Shown: positions 19,235 to 34,470 of the stretch, piece after piece | Layout: every line of letters starts with the position of its first letter | Position numbering within the stretch: the first letter of the stretch is position 1 | Assembly (NCBI GenBank): GCA_963995525.1 | Contig: OZ023210.1 | Coordinates: forward strand, 65,088,921-65,152,920 | Length of the DNA stretch: 64,000 nt | Direction: 5' to 3' | Source of the DNA: Escarpia spicata | Taxonomy: Eukaryota; Annelida; Polychaeta; Sabellida; Siboglinidae | Made by a program: the position numbers and the translations under genes | The notes under the pieces: model-generated | What the model saw: the letters and a program-made list of their open reading frames with translations, nothing else | Database searches by the model: none | Told to the model about the DNA's origin: nothing

Positions 19235-22200
19235 CGATTTTGCTTTGAAGTGATCGACTGTCTTTGAACCTGTGGTTGTGTTATATGCATAAAAGCTTTT
19301 TAAGGGAATATACAATGAATTTCATTGGTTAACTGAAAAAAGATTTATACCAAACACTAAAACGCTGAATTGATTACGGTTGTATTTATAACACCTCATT
19401 TAGTAATGTATTATCAATTATTATTGCGATCATTCACCTCTCAGTCTGTACTAAATTTACAAATTGGCGGTGAATTCAAACATATGCTAGTTCTAGACAT
19501 AATATTACTGCAGTAAGCCCACAAGACCACCCTGTAAATCTACCATTTTGAAGGTGAAATATAAAATTGTTAACTGGATGACTTTTTGGCCTGTAAAAAC
19601 TGCAAAGAAGAAACTTCAGATAAAATGTAGAAAAAACTCAGTTAGTTATATTAAAACTGAGACAACATGCAGTCACTAGTACTGGAGACAACACATGACA
19701 GTCACTAGTACTGGAGACAACACATGACAGTCATTAGTACTGGAGCAACATGCAGACAGTCACTAGTACTGGAGACAACACATGACAGTCACTAGTACTG
19801 GAGACAACATGCGGACAGTCACTAGTACTGGAGACAACACATGACAGTCATTAATACTGGATACAACATGCAGACAGTCACTAGTACTGGAGACAAAACA
19901 TGACAGTCACTAGTACTAGAGATAACATGCAGATAGTCACTAGTACTGGAGACAACATGCAGACAGTCACTAGTACTGGAGACAACATGTAGACAGTCAC
20001 TAGTACTGGAGGCAACATGCAGACAGTCACTAGTACTGGAGACAGCATACAGACAGTCACTAGTACTGGAGACAACATGCAGGCAGTCACTAGTACTGGA
20101 GACAACATGCAGACAGTCACTAGTACTAGAGACAACACATGACAGTCACTAGTACTGGAGACAACACATGACAGTCATTAGTACTGGATACAACATGCAG
20201 ACAGTCACTAGTACTGGAGACAAAACATGACAGTCACTAGTACTAGAGATAACATGCAGATAGTCACTAGTACTGGAGACAACACATGACAGTCATTAGT
20301 ACTGGAGCAACATGCAGACAGTCACTAGTACTGGAGAAAACACATGACAGTCACTAGTACTGGAGACAACATGCAGACAGTCACTAGTACTGGAGACAAA
20401 ACATGACAGTCACTAGTACTAGAGATAACATGCAGATAGTCACTAGTACTGGAGACAACACATGACAGTCATTAGTACTGGAGCAACATGCAGACAGTCA
20501 CTAGTACTGGAGACAACACATGACAGTCACTAGTACTGGAGACAACATGCGGACAGTCACTAGTACTGGAGACAACACATGACAGTCATTAGTACTGGAT
20601 ACAACATGCAGACAGTCACTAGTACTGGAGACAAAACATGACAGTCACTAGTACTAGAGATAACATGCAGATAGTTACTAGTACTGGAGACAACACATGA
20701 CAGTCACTAGTACTGGAGCAACATGCAGACAGTCACTAGTACTAGAGACAACACATGACAGTCACTAGTACTGGAGCCAACATGCAGACAGTCACTAGTA
20801 CTGGAGACAACATGCAGACAGTCACTAGTACTGGAGACAACACATGACAGTCACTAGTACTGGAGACAACATGCAGACAGTCACTAGTACTGGAGACAAC
20901 ATGCAGACAGTCACTAGTACTGGAGACAACATGCAGACAGTCACTAGTACTGGACGCAACATGCAGACAGTCACTAGTACTGGAGACAGCATACAGACAG
21001 TCACTAGTACTGGAGACAACATGCAGGCAGTCACTAGTACTGGAGACAACACGCAGACAGTCGCTAGTACTGGAGAAAACACATGACAGTCACTAGTACT
21101 GGAGAAAACATGCAGACAGTCACTAGTACTGGAGACAACACATGACAGTCATTAGTACTGGATACAACATGCAGACAGTCACTAGTACTGGAGACAAAAC
21201 ATGACAGTCACTAGTACTGGAGACAAAACATGACAGTCACTAGTACTAGAGATAACATGCAGATAGTCACTAGTACTGGAGACAACACATGACAGTCACT
21301 AGTACTGGAGACAACATGCAGACAGTCACTAGTACTAGAGACAACACATGACAGTCACTAGTACTGGAGACAACATGCAGACAGTCACTAGTACTGGAGA
21401 CAACACATGACAGTCATTAGTACTGGAGCAACATGCAGACAGTCACTAGTACTGGAGACAACACATGACAGTCACTAGTACTGGAGACAACATGCGGACA
21501 GTCACTAGTACTGGATACAACATGCAGACAGTCACTAGTACTGGAGACAAAACATGACAGTCACTAGTACTAGAGATAACATGCAGATAGTCACTAGTAC
21601 TGGAGACAACACATGACAGTCATTACTACTGGAGCAACATGCAGACAGTCATTAGTACTAGAGACAACACATGACAGTCACTAGTACTGGAGACAACATG
21701 CAGACAGTCACTAGTACTGGAGACAACACATGACAGTCACTAGTACTGGAGACAACATGCAGACAGTCACTAGTACTGGAGACAACATGCAGACAGTCAC
21801 TAGTACTGGAGGCAACATGCAGACAGTCACTAGTACTGGAGACAACATGCAGACAGTCACTAGTACTGGAGGCAACATGCAGACAGTCACTAGTACTGGA
21901 GACAGCATACAGACAGTCACTAGTACTGGAGACAACAGGCAGGCAGTCACTAGTACTGGAGACAACACGCAGACAGTCGCTAGTACTGGAGCCAACATGC
22001 AGACAGTCACTAGTACTGGAGACAGCATACAGACAGTCACTAGTACTGGGGACAACATGCAGACAGTCACTAGTACTGGGGACAACATGCAGGCAGTCAC
22101 TAGTACTGGAGACAACATGCTGACAGTCGCTAGTACTGGAGACAACATGCAGACAGTCACTAGTACTGGAGACAACATGCAGACAGTCGCTAGTACTATA

Positions 22201-24236
22201 GACAACATGCAGACATTCACTAATACTGGAGACAACACATGACAGTCACTAGTACTGGAGCCAACATGCAGACAGTCACTAGTACTGGAGACAACACATG
22301 ACAGTCACTAGTACTGGAGACAACATGCAGACAGTCACTATTACTGGAGACAACATGCAGACAGTCACTAGTACTGGAGGCAACATGCAGACAGTCACTA
22401 GTACTGGAGACAACACATGACAGTCACTAGTACTGGAGACAACATGCAGACAGTCACTAGTACTGGAGACAACATGCAGACAATCACTAGTACTGGAGAC
22501 AACACATGACAGTCATTAGTACTGGATACAACATGCAGACAGTCACTAGTACTGGAGACAAAACATGACAGTCACTAGTACTAGAGATAACATGCAGATA
22601 GTCACTAGTACTGGAGACAACACATGACAGTCACTAGTACTGAAGACAACACATGACAGTCACTAGTACTGGAGAAAACATGCAGGCAGTCACTAGTACT
22701 GGAGACAACACGCAGACAGTCGCTAGTACTGGAGCCAACATGCAGACAGTCACTAGTACTGGAGACAGCATACAGACAGTCACTAGTACTGGGGACAACA
22801 TGCAGACAGTCACTAGTACTGGGGACAACATGCAGGCAGTCACTAGTACTGGAGACAACATGCTGACAGTCGCTAGTACTGGAGACAACATGCAGACAGT
22901 CACTAGTACTGGAGACAACATGCAGACAGTCGCTAGTACTATAGACAACATGCAGACATTCACTAATACTGGAGACAACACATGACAGTCACTAGTACTG
23001 GAGCCAACATGCAGACAGTCACTAGTACTGGAGACAACACATGACAGTCACTAGTACTGGAGACAACATGCAGACAGTCACTATTACTGGAGACAACATG
23101 CAGACAGTCACTAGTACTGGAGGCAACATGCAGACAGTCACTAGTACTGGAGACAACACATGACAGTCACTAGTACTGGAGACAACATGCAGACAGTCAC
23201 TAGTACTGGAGACAACATGCAGACAATCACTAGTACTGGAGACAACACATGACAGTCATTAGTACTGGATACAACATGCAGACAGTCACTAGTACTGGAG
23301 ACAAAACATGACAGTCACTAGTACTAGAGATAACATGCAGATAGTCACTAGTACTGGAGACAACACATGACAGTCACTAGTACTGAAGACAACACATGAC
23401 AGTCACTAGTACTGGAGACAACATGCAGACAGTCACTAGTACTAGAGACAACACATGACAGTCACTAGTACTGGAGACAACATGCAGACAGTCACTAGTA
23501 CTGGAGACAACACACGACAGTCACTAGTACTGGAGACAACATGCAGACAGTCACTAGTACTGGAGACAACACATGACAGTCATGAGTACTGGATACAACA
23601 TGCAGAGAGTCACTAGTACTGGAGACAAAACATGACAGTCACTAGTACTAGAGATAACATGCAGATAGTCACTAGTACTGGAGACAACACATGACAGTCA
23701 TTAGTACTGGAGCAACATGCAGACAGTCACTAGTACTGGAGACAACACATGACAGTCACTAGTACTGGAGACAACATGCGGACAGTCACTAGTACTGGAG
23801 ACAACACATGACAGTCATTAGTACTGGATACAACATGCAGACAGTCACTAGTACTGGAGACAAAACATGACAGTCACTAGTACTAGAGATAACATGCAGA
23901 TAGTTACTAGTACTGGAGACAACACATGACAGTCATTAGTACTGGAGCAACATGCAGACAGTCACTAGTACTAGAGACAACACATGACAGTCATTAGTAC
24001 TGGAGCAACATGCAGACAGTCACTAGTACTAGAGACAACACATGACAGTCACTAGTACTGGAGCCAACATGCAGACAGTCACTAGTACTGGAGACAACAT
24101 GCAGACAGTCACTAGTACTGGAGACAACATGCAGACAGTCACTAGTACTGGAGACAACACATGACAGTCACTAGTACTGGAGACAACATGCAGACAGTCA
24201 CTAGTACTGGAGACAACATGCAGACAGTCACTAGTA

Positions 24237-27200
24237 CTGGAGGCAACATGCAGACAGTCACTAGTACTGGAGACAGCATACAGACAGTCACTAGTACTGG
24301 CGACAACATGCAGGCAGTCACTAGTACTGGAGACAACACGCAGACAGTCGCTAGTACTGGAGAAAACACATGACAGTCACTAGTACTGGAGAAAACATGC
24401 AGACAGTCACTAGTACTGGAGACAACACATGACAGTCATTAGTACTGGATACAACATGCAGACAGTCACTAGTACTGGAGACAAAACATGACAGTCACTA
24501 GTACTGGAGACAAAACATGACAGTCACTAGTACTAGAGATAACATGCAGATAGTCACTAGTACTGGAGACAACACATGACAGTCACTAGTACTGGAGACA
24601 ACATGCAGACAGTCACTAGTACTAGAGACAACACATGACAGTCACTAGTACTGGAGACAACATGCAGACAGTCACTAGTACTGGAGACAACACATGACAG
24701 TCATGAGTACTGGATACAACATGCAGACAGTCACTAGTACTGGAGACAAAACATGACAGTCACTAGTACTAGAGATAACATGCAGATAGTCACTAGTACT
24801 GGAGACAACACATGACAGTCATTAGTACTGGAGCAACATGCAGACAGTCACTAGTACTGAAGACAACACATGACAGTCACTAGTACTGGAGACAACATGC
24901 GGACAGTCACTAGTACTGGATACAACATGCAGACAGTCACTAGTACTGGAGACAAAACATGACAGTCACTAGTACTAGAGATAACATGCAGATAGTCACT
25001 AGTACTGGAGACAACACATGACAGTCATTACTACTGGATCAACATGCAGACAGTCACTAGTACTAGAGACAACACATGACAGTCACTAGTACTGGAGACA
25101 ACATGCAGACAGTCACTAGTACTGGAGACAACACATGACAGTCACTAGTACTGGAGACAACATGCAGACAGTCACTAGTACTGGAGACAACATTGAAAAA
25201 CAGTCACTAGTACTGGAGGCAACATGCAGACAGTCACTAGTACTGGAGACAGCATACAGACAGTCACTAGTACTGGAGACAACATGCAGGCAGTCACTAG
25301 TACTGGAGACAACACGCAGACAGTCGCTAGTACTGGAGCCAACATGCAGACAGTCACTAGTACTGGAGACAGCATACAGACAGTCACTAGTACTGGGGAC
25401 AACATGCAGACAGTCACTAGTACTGGGGACAACATGCAGGCAGTCACTAGTACTGGAGACAACATGCTGACAGTCGCTAGTACTGGAGACAACATGCAGA
25501 CAGTCACTAGTACTGGAGACAACATGCAGACAGTCGCTAGTACTATAGACAACATGCAGACATTCACTACTACTGGAGACAACACATGACAGTCACTAGT
25601 ACTGGAGCCAACATGCAGACAGTCACTAGTACTGGAGACAACACATGACAGTCACTAGTACTGGAGACAACATGCAGACAGTCACTATTACTGGAGACAA
25701 CATGCAGACAGTCAATAGTACTGGAGGCAACATGCAGACAGTCACTAGTACTGGAGACAACACATGACAGTCACTAGTACTGGAGACAACATGCAGACAG
25801 TCACTAGTACTGGAGACAACATGCAGACAATCACTAGTACTGGAGACAACATGCAGACAGTCACTAGTACTGGAGACAACACATGACAGTCATTAGTACT
25901 GGATACAACATGCAGACAGTCACTAGTACTGGAGACAACACATGACAGTCACTAGTACTGGAGACAACATGCAGACAGTCACTATTACTGGAGACAACAT
26001 GCAGACAGTCACTAGTACTGGAGGCAACATGCAGACAGTCACTAGTACTGGAGACAACTTGCAGACAGTCGCTAGTACTGGAGACAACATGCAGAGAGTC
26101 GCTAGTACTGGAGACAACATGCAGACATTCACTAATACTGGAGACAACACATGACAGTCACTAGTACTGGAGCCAAAATGCAGACAGTCACTAGTACTGG
26201 AGACAACACATGACAGTCACGAGTACTGGAGACAACATGCAGAGAGTCACTAACACTGGAGACAACATGCAGACAGTCACTAGTACTGGAGACAACATGC
26301 AGACATTCATTAATAATGGAGACAACACATGACAGTCACTAGTACTGCAGCCAACATGCAGACAGTCACTAGTACGGGAGACAACATGCAGACAGTCACT
26401 AGTACTGGAGGCAACATGCAGACAGTCACTAGTACTGGAGACAACACATGACAGTCACTAGTACTGGAGACAACATGCAGACAGTCACTAGTACTGGAGA
26501 CAACATGCAGACAATCACTAGTACTGGAGACAACACATGACAGTCATTAGTACTGGATACAACATGCAGACAGTCACTAGTACTGGAGACAAAACATGAC
26601 AGTCACTAGTACTAGAGATAACATACAGATAGTCACTAGTACTGGAGACAACACATGACAGTCACTAGTACTGAAGACAACACATGACAGTCACTAGTAC
26701 TGGAGACAACATGCAGACAGTCACTAGTACTAGAGACAACACATGACAGTCACTAGTACTGGAGACAACATGCAGACAGTCACTAGTACTGGAGACAACA
26801 CACGACAGTCACTAGTACTGGAGACAACATGCAGACAGTCACTAGTACTGGAGACAACACATGACAGTCATGAGTACTGGATACAACATGCAGAGAGTCA
26901 CTAGTACTGGAGACAAAACATGACAGTCACTAGTACTAGAGATAACATGCAGATAGTCACTAGTACTGGAGACAACACATGACAGTCATTAGTACTGGAG
27001 CAACATGCAGACAGTCACTAGTACTGGAGACAACACATGACAGTCACTAGTACTGGAGACAACATGCGGACAGTCACTAGTACTGGAGACAACACATGAC
27101 AGTCATTAGTACTGGATACAACATGCAGACAGTCACTAGTACTGGAGACAAAACATGACAGTCACTAGTACTAGAGATAACATGCAGATAGTTACTAGTA

Positions 27201-30200
27201 CTGGAGACAACACATGACAGTCATTAGTACTGGAGCAACATGCAGACAGTCACTAGTACTAGAGACAACACATGACAGTCACTAGTACTGGAGCCAACAT
27301 GCAGACAGTCACTAGTACTGGAGACAACATGCAGACAGTCACTAGTACTGGAGACAACACATGACAGTCACTAGTACTGGAGACAACATGCAGACAGTCA
27401 CTAGTACTGGAGACAACATGCAGACAGTCACTAGTACTGGAGGCAACATGCAGACAGTCACTAGTACTGGAGACAGCATACAGACAGTCACTAGTACTGG
27501 AGACAACATGCAGGCAGTCACTAGTACTGGAGACAACACGCAGACAGTCGCTAGTACTGGAGAAAACACATGACAGTCACTAGTACTGGAGAAAACATGC
27601 AGACAGTCACTAGTACTGGAGACAACACATGACAGTCATTAGTACTGGATACAACATGCAGACAGTCACTAGTACTGGAGACAAAACATGACAGTCACTA
27701 GTACTGGAGACAAAACATGACAGTCACTAGTACTAGAGATAACATGCAGATAGTCACTAGTACTGGAGACAACACATGACAGTCACTAGTACTGGAGACA
27801 ACATGCAGACAGTCACTAGTACTAGAGACAACACATGACAGTCACTAGTACTGGAGACAACATGCAGACAGTCACTAGTACTGGAGACAACACATGACAG
27901 TCATGAGTACTGGATACAACATGCAGACAGTCACTAGTACTGGAGACAAAACATGACAGTCACTAGTACTAGAGATAACATGCAGATAGTCACTAGTACT
28001 GGAGACAACACATGACAGTCATTAGTACTGGAGCAACATGCAGACAGTCACTAGTACTGAAGACAACACATGACAGTCACTAGTACTGGAGACAACATGC
28101 GGACAGTCACTAGTACTGGATACAACATGCAGACAGTCACTAGTACTGGAGACAAAACATGACAGTCACTAGTACTAGAGATAACATGCAGATAGTCACT
28201 AGTACTGGAGACAACACATGACAGTCATTACTACTGGATCAACATGCAGACAGTCACTAGTACTAGAGACAACACATGACAGTCACTAGTACTGGAGACA
28301 ACATGCAGACAGTCACTAGTACTGGAGACAACACATGACAGTCACTAGTACTGGAGACAACATGCAGACAGTCACTAGTACTGGAGACAACATTGAAAAA
28401 CAGTCACTAGTACTGGAGGCAACATGCAGACAGTCACTAGTACTGGAGACAGCATACAGACAGTCACTAGTACTGGAGACAACATGCAGGCAGTCACTAG
28501 TACTGGAGACAACACGCAGACAGTCGCTAGTACTGGAGCCAACATGCAGACAGTCACTAGTACTGGAGACAGCATACAGACAGTCACTAGTACTGGGGAC
28601 AACATGCAGACAGTCACTAGTACTGGGGACAACATGCAGGCAGTCACTAGTACTGGAGACAACATGCTGACAGTCGCTAGTACTGGAGACAACATGCAGA
28701 CAGTCACTAGTACTGGAGACAACATGCAGACAGTCGCTAGTACTATAGACAACATGCAGACATTCACTAATACTGGAGACAACACATGACAGTCACTAGT
28801 ACTGGAGCCAACATGCAGACAGTCACTAGTACTGGAGACAACACATGACAGTCACTAGTACTGGAGACAACATGCAGACAGTCACTATTACTGGAGACAA
28901 CATGCAGACAGTCAATAGTACTGGAGGCAACATGCAGACAGTCACTAGTACTGGAGACAACACATGACAGTCACTAGTACTGGAGACAACATGCAGACAG
29001 TCACTATTACTGGAGACAACATGCAGACAGTCACTAGTACTGGAGGCAACATGCAGACAGTCACTAGTACTGGAGACAACTTGCAGACAGTCGCTAGTAC
29101 TGGAGACAACATGCAGAGAGTCGCTAGTACTGGAGACAACATGCAGACATTCACTAATACTGGAGACAACACATGACAGTCACTAGTACTGGAGCCAAAA
29201 TGCAGACAGTCACTAGTACTGGAGACAACACATGACAGTCACGAGTACTGGAGACAACATGCAGAGAGTCACTAACACTGGAGACAACATGCAGACAGTC
29301 ACTAGTACTGGAGACAACATGCAGACATTCATTAATAATGGAGACAACACATGACAGTCACTAGTACTGCAGCCAACATGCAGACAGTCACTAGTACGGG
29401 AGACAACACATGGCAGTCACTAGTACTGGAGACAACATGCAGACAGTCATTAGTACTGGAGACAACATGCAGACAGTCACTAGTACTGTAGACAACATGC
29501 AGACAGTCACTAGTACTGGAGACAACATGCAGACAGTCAATAGTACTGGAGACAACATGCAGACAGTCACTAGTACTGGAGACAACATGCAGACAGTCAT
29601 TAGTACTGGAGACAACACATGACAGTTACTAGTACTGGAGACAACATGCAGATAGTTACTAGTACTGGAGACAACACATGACAGTCATTAGTACTGGAGC
29701 AACATGCAGACAGTCACTAGTACTAGAGACAACACATGACAGTCACTAGTACTGGAGACAACATGCAGACAGTCACTAGTACTGGAGACAACACATGACA
29801 GTCATTAGTGCTGGATACAACATGCAGACAATCACTAGTACTGGAGACAAAACATGACAGTCACTAGTACTAGAGATAACATGCAGATAGTCACTAGTAC
29901 AGGAGACAACACATGACAGTCATTAGTACTGGAGCAACATGCAGACAGTCACTAGTACTAGAGACAACATATGACAGTCACTAGTACTGGAGACAACATG
30001 CAGACAGTCACTAGTACTGGAGACAACACATGACAGTCACTAGTACTGGAGACAACATGCAGACAGTCACTAGTACTGGAGACAACATGCAGACAATCAC
30101 TTGTACTGGAGACAACATGCAGACAGTCACTAGTACTGGAGACAACACATGACAGTCATTAGTACTGGATACAACATGCAGACAGTCACTAGTACTGGAG

Positions 30201-33200
30201 ACAACACATGACAGTCACTAGTACTGGAGACAACATGCAGACAGTCACTAGTACTGGAGACAACATGCAGACAGTCACTAGTACTGGAGGCAACATGCAG
30301 ACAGTCACTAGTACTGGAGACAGCTTACTGACAGTCACTAGTACTGGAGACAACATGCAGGCAGTCACTAGTACTGGAGACAACATGCAGGCAGTCACTA
30401 GTACTGGAGACAACATGCAGACAGTCACTAGTACTGGAGACAAAACATGACAGTCATTAGTACTGGATACAACATGCAGACAGTCACTTGTACTGGAGAC
30501 AAAACATGACAGTCACTAGTACTGGAGACAAAACATGACAGTCACTAGTACTGGAGACAATGCATGACAGTCACTAGTACTGGAGACAACATGCAGACAG
30601 TCACTAGTACTGGAGGCAACATGCAGACAGTCACTAGTACTGGAGACAGCATACTGACAGTCACTAGTACTGGAGACAACATGCAGGCAGTCACTAATAC
30701 TGGAGACAACATGCAGACATTCGCTAGTACTGGAGCCAACATGCAGACAGTCGCTAGTACTGGAGACAACATGCAGACAGTCATTAGTACTGGAGACAAC
30801 ATGCAGACATTCACTAATACTGGAGACAACACAAGACAGTCACTAGTACTGCAGCCAACATGCAGACAGTCACTAGTACGGGAGACAACACATGACAGTC
30901 ACTAGTACTGGAGACAACATGCAGACAGTCACTAGTACTGGAGACAACATGCAGACAGTCACTAGTACTGTAGAAAACATGCAGACAGTCACTAGTACTG
31001 GAGACAACATGCAGACAGTCAATAGTACTGGAGACAACATGCAGACAGTCACTAGTACTGGAGACAACATGCAGACAGTCATTAGTACTGGAGACAACAC
31101 ATGGCAGTCACTAGTACTGGAGACAACATGCAGACAGTCACTAGTACTGGAGACAACACATGACAGTCACTAGTACTGGATACAACTTGCAGTCAGTCAA
31201 TAGTACTGGAGACAAAACATGACAGTCACAAGTACTGGAGACAACACATGACAGTCACTAGTACTGGAGACAACATGCAGACAGTCACTAGTACTGGAGA
31301 CAACATGCAGACAGTCATTAATACTGGAGACAGCATGCAGACAGTCACTAGTACTGGAGACAACATGCGGGCATTCACTAGTACTGGAGACAACATGCAG
31401 ACAGTCGCAAGTACTGGAGACAACATGCCGACAGTCACTAGTACTGGAGACAACATGCAGACAGTCGCTAGTACTGGAGACAACATGCAGAGAGTCACTA
31501 GTATTGGATACAACATGCAGACAGTCGCTAGTACTGGAGACAACATGCAGAGAGTCGCTAGTACTGGAGACAACATGCAGACATTCACTAATACTGGAGA
31601 CAACACATGACAGTCACTAGTACTGGAGCCAACATGCAGACAGTCACTAGTACTGGAGACAACACATGACAGTCACGAGTACTGGAGACAACATGCAGAG
31701 AGTCACTAATACTGGAGACAACATGCAGACAATCACTAGTACTGGAGACAACATGCAGACAGTCGCTAGTACTGGAGACAACATGCAGACAGTCAATAGT
31801 ACTGGAGACAACATGCAGACATTCATTAATACTGGAGACAACACATGACAGTCACTAGTACTGCAGCCAACATGCAGACAGTCACTAGTACGGGAGACAA
31901 CACATGACAGTCACTAGTACTGGAGACAACATGCAGACAGTCATTAGTACTGGAGACAACATGCAGACAGTCACTAGTACTGTAGACAACATGCAGACAG
32001 TCACTAGTACTGGAGACAACATGCAGACACTCAATAGTACTGGAGACAACATGCAGACAGTCACTAGTACTGGAGACAACATGCAGACAGTCATTAGTAC
32101 TGGAGACAACACATGACAGTCACTAGTACTGGAGACAACATGCAGATAGTTACTAGTACTGGAGACAACACATGACAGTTATTAGTACTGGAGCAACATG
32201 CAGACAGTCACTAGTTCTAGAGACAACACATGACAGTCACTCGTACTGGAGACAACATGCAGACAGTCACTAGTACTGGAGACAACACATGACAGTCATA
32301 AGTGCTGGATACAACATGCAGACAATCACTAGTACTGGAGACAAAACATGACAGTCACTAGTACTAGAGATAACATGCAGATAGTCACTAGTACTGGAGA
32401 CAACACATGACAGTCATTAGTACCGGAGCAACATGCAGACAGTCACTAGTACTAGAGACAACACATGACAGTCACTAGTACTGGAGACAACATGCAGACA
32501 GTCACTAGTACTGGAGACAACACATGACAGTCACGAGTACTGGAGACAACATGCAGACATTCACTAATACTGGAGACAACACATGACAGTCACTAGTACT
32601 GGAGCCAACATGCAGACAGTCACTAGTACTGGAGACAACACATGACAGTCACGAGTACTGGAGACAACATGCAGAGAGTCACTAATACTGGAGACAACAT
32701 GCAGACAATCACTAGTACTGGAGACAACATGCAGACAGTCGCTAGTACTGGAGACAACATGCAGACAGTCGCTAGTACTGGAGACAACATGCAGACAGTC
32801 AATAGTACTGGACACAACATGCAGACAGTCACTAGTACTGGAGACAACATGGAGACAGTCATTAGTACTGGAGACAACACATGACAGTCACTAGTACTGG
32901 AGACAACATGCAGACAGTCACTAGTACTGGAGACAACACATGACAGTCACTAGTACTGGATACAACTTGCAGTCAGTCACTAGTACTGGAGACAAAACAT
33001 GACAATCACTAGTACTGGAGACAACACATGACAGTCACTAGTACTGGAGACAACATGCAGACAGTCACTAGTACTGGAGACAACATGCAGACAGTCATTA
33101 ATACTGGAGACAGCATGCAGACAGTCACTAGTACTGGAGACAACATGCAGACAGTCGCTAGTACTGGAGCCAACATGCAGACAGTCACTAGTACTGGAGA

Positions 33201-34470
33201 CATTATACAGACAGTCACTAGTACTGGAGACAACATGCATGCAGTCACTAGTACTGGAGACAACTTGCAGACAGTCGCTAGTACTGGAGACAACATGCAG
33301 AGAGTCACTAGTACTGGAGACAACATGCAGACATTCACTAATACTGGAGACAACACATGACAGTCACTAGTAATGGAGCCAACATGCAGACAGTCACTAG
33401 TACTGGAGACAACACATGACAGTCACGAGTACTGGAGACAACATGCAGACAGTCACTAATACTGGAGACAACATGCAGACAATCACTAGTACTGGAGACA
33501 ACATGCAGACAGTCGCTAGTACTGGAGACAACGTGCAGACAGTCATTAGTACTGGAGACAACATGCAGACATTCACTAATACTGGAGACAACACAAGACA
33601 GTCACTAGTACTGCAGCCAACATGCAGACAGTCACTAGTACGTGAGACAACACATGACAGTCACTAGTACTGGAGACAACATGCAGACAGTCACTAGTAC
33701 TGGAGACAACATGCAGACAGTCAATAGTACTGGAGACAACATGCAGACAGTCACTAGTACTGGAGACAACATGGAGACAGTCATTAGTACTGGAGACAAC
33801 ACATGACAGTCACTAGTACTGGAGACAACATGCAGACAGTCACTAGTACTGGAGACAGCACATGACAGTCACTAGTACTGGAGACAACATGCAGACAGTC
33901 ACTAGTACTGGAGACAACATGGAGACAGTCATTAGTACTGGAGACAACACATGACAGTCACTAGTACTGGAGACAACATGCAGACAGTCACTAGTACTGG
34001 AGACAGCACATGACAGTCACTAGTACTGGAGACAACACATGACAGTCATTAGTACTGGATACAACATGCAGACAGTCACTAGTACTGGAGACAAAACATG
34101 ACAGTCACTAGTACTGGAGACAACACATGACAGTCACTAGTACTGGAGACAACATGCAGACAGTCAGTAGTACTGGAGACAACATGCAGACAGTCACTAG
34201 TACTGGAGGCAACATGCAGACAGTCACTAGTACTGGAGACAGCATACTAACAGTCACTAGTACTGGAAACAACATGCAGGCAGTCACTAGTACTGGAGAC
34301 AACATGCAGACATTCGCTAGTACTGGAGCCAACATGCAGACAGTCGCTAGTACTGGAGACAACATGCAGACAGTCATTAGTACTGGATACAACATGCAGA
34401 CAGTCACTAGTACTGGAGACAAAACATGACAGTCACTAGTACTGGAGACAACACATGACAGTCACTAGTA
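24237..34470. repeat. 10.2-kb higher-order block, copy 1
   Basis: First of three tandem copies of a 10,234-bp block of the 30-bp satellite. Matching landmarks: 25135 pairs with 35369, 28945 with 39179, 30545 with 40779 and 31226 with 41460, all at an offset of 10,234. It contains an internal 3,200-bp doublet (24142/27342 and 25135/28335). It also holds a segment near 31650-32930 that copy 2 lacks. Confidence 0.88.

Larger units (their letters stand above)
16069..19650 (+). other. Probable MRTF 3' UTR end and downstream flank
   Basis: Single-copy, AT-rich sequence with no supportable gene. It contains a cluster of GTACTTT motifs (16560-16675) and two 23-bp direct copies beginning TGTGACATCT (16688 and 16711). 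There is also a two-copy C-rich repeat around CACAGTTCCACAACCCCC (16922-16997) and the hairpin at 17081-17130. Candidate poly(A) signals begin at 16504. The small open frames look random. Confidence 0.5.

Noticed and set aside
21730..22242. A 170-codon + strand ORF (TSTGDNMQTV repeats) and its 175-codon - strand counterpart as genes
   Set aside because: Both strands are open over the same bases because the unit is 30 bp. The frames start and stop at 29-bp units, and hundreds of similar frames exist across the array. No splice sites or promoter context.
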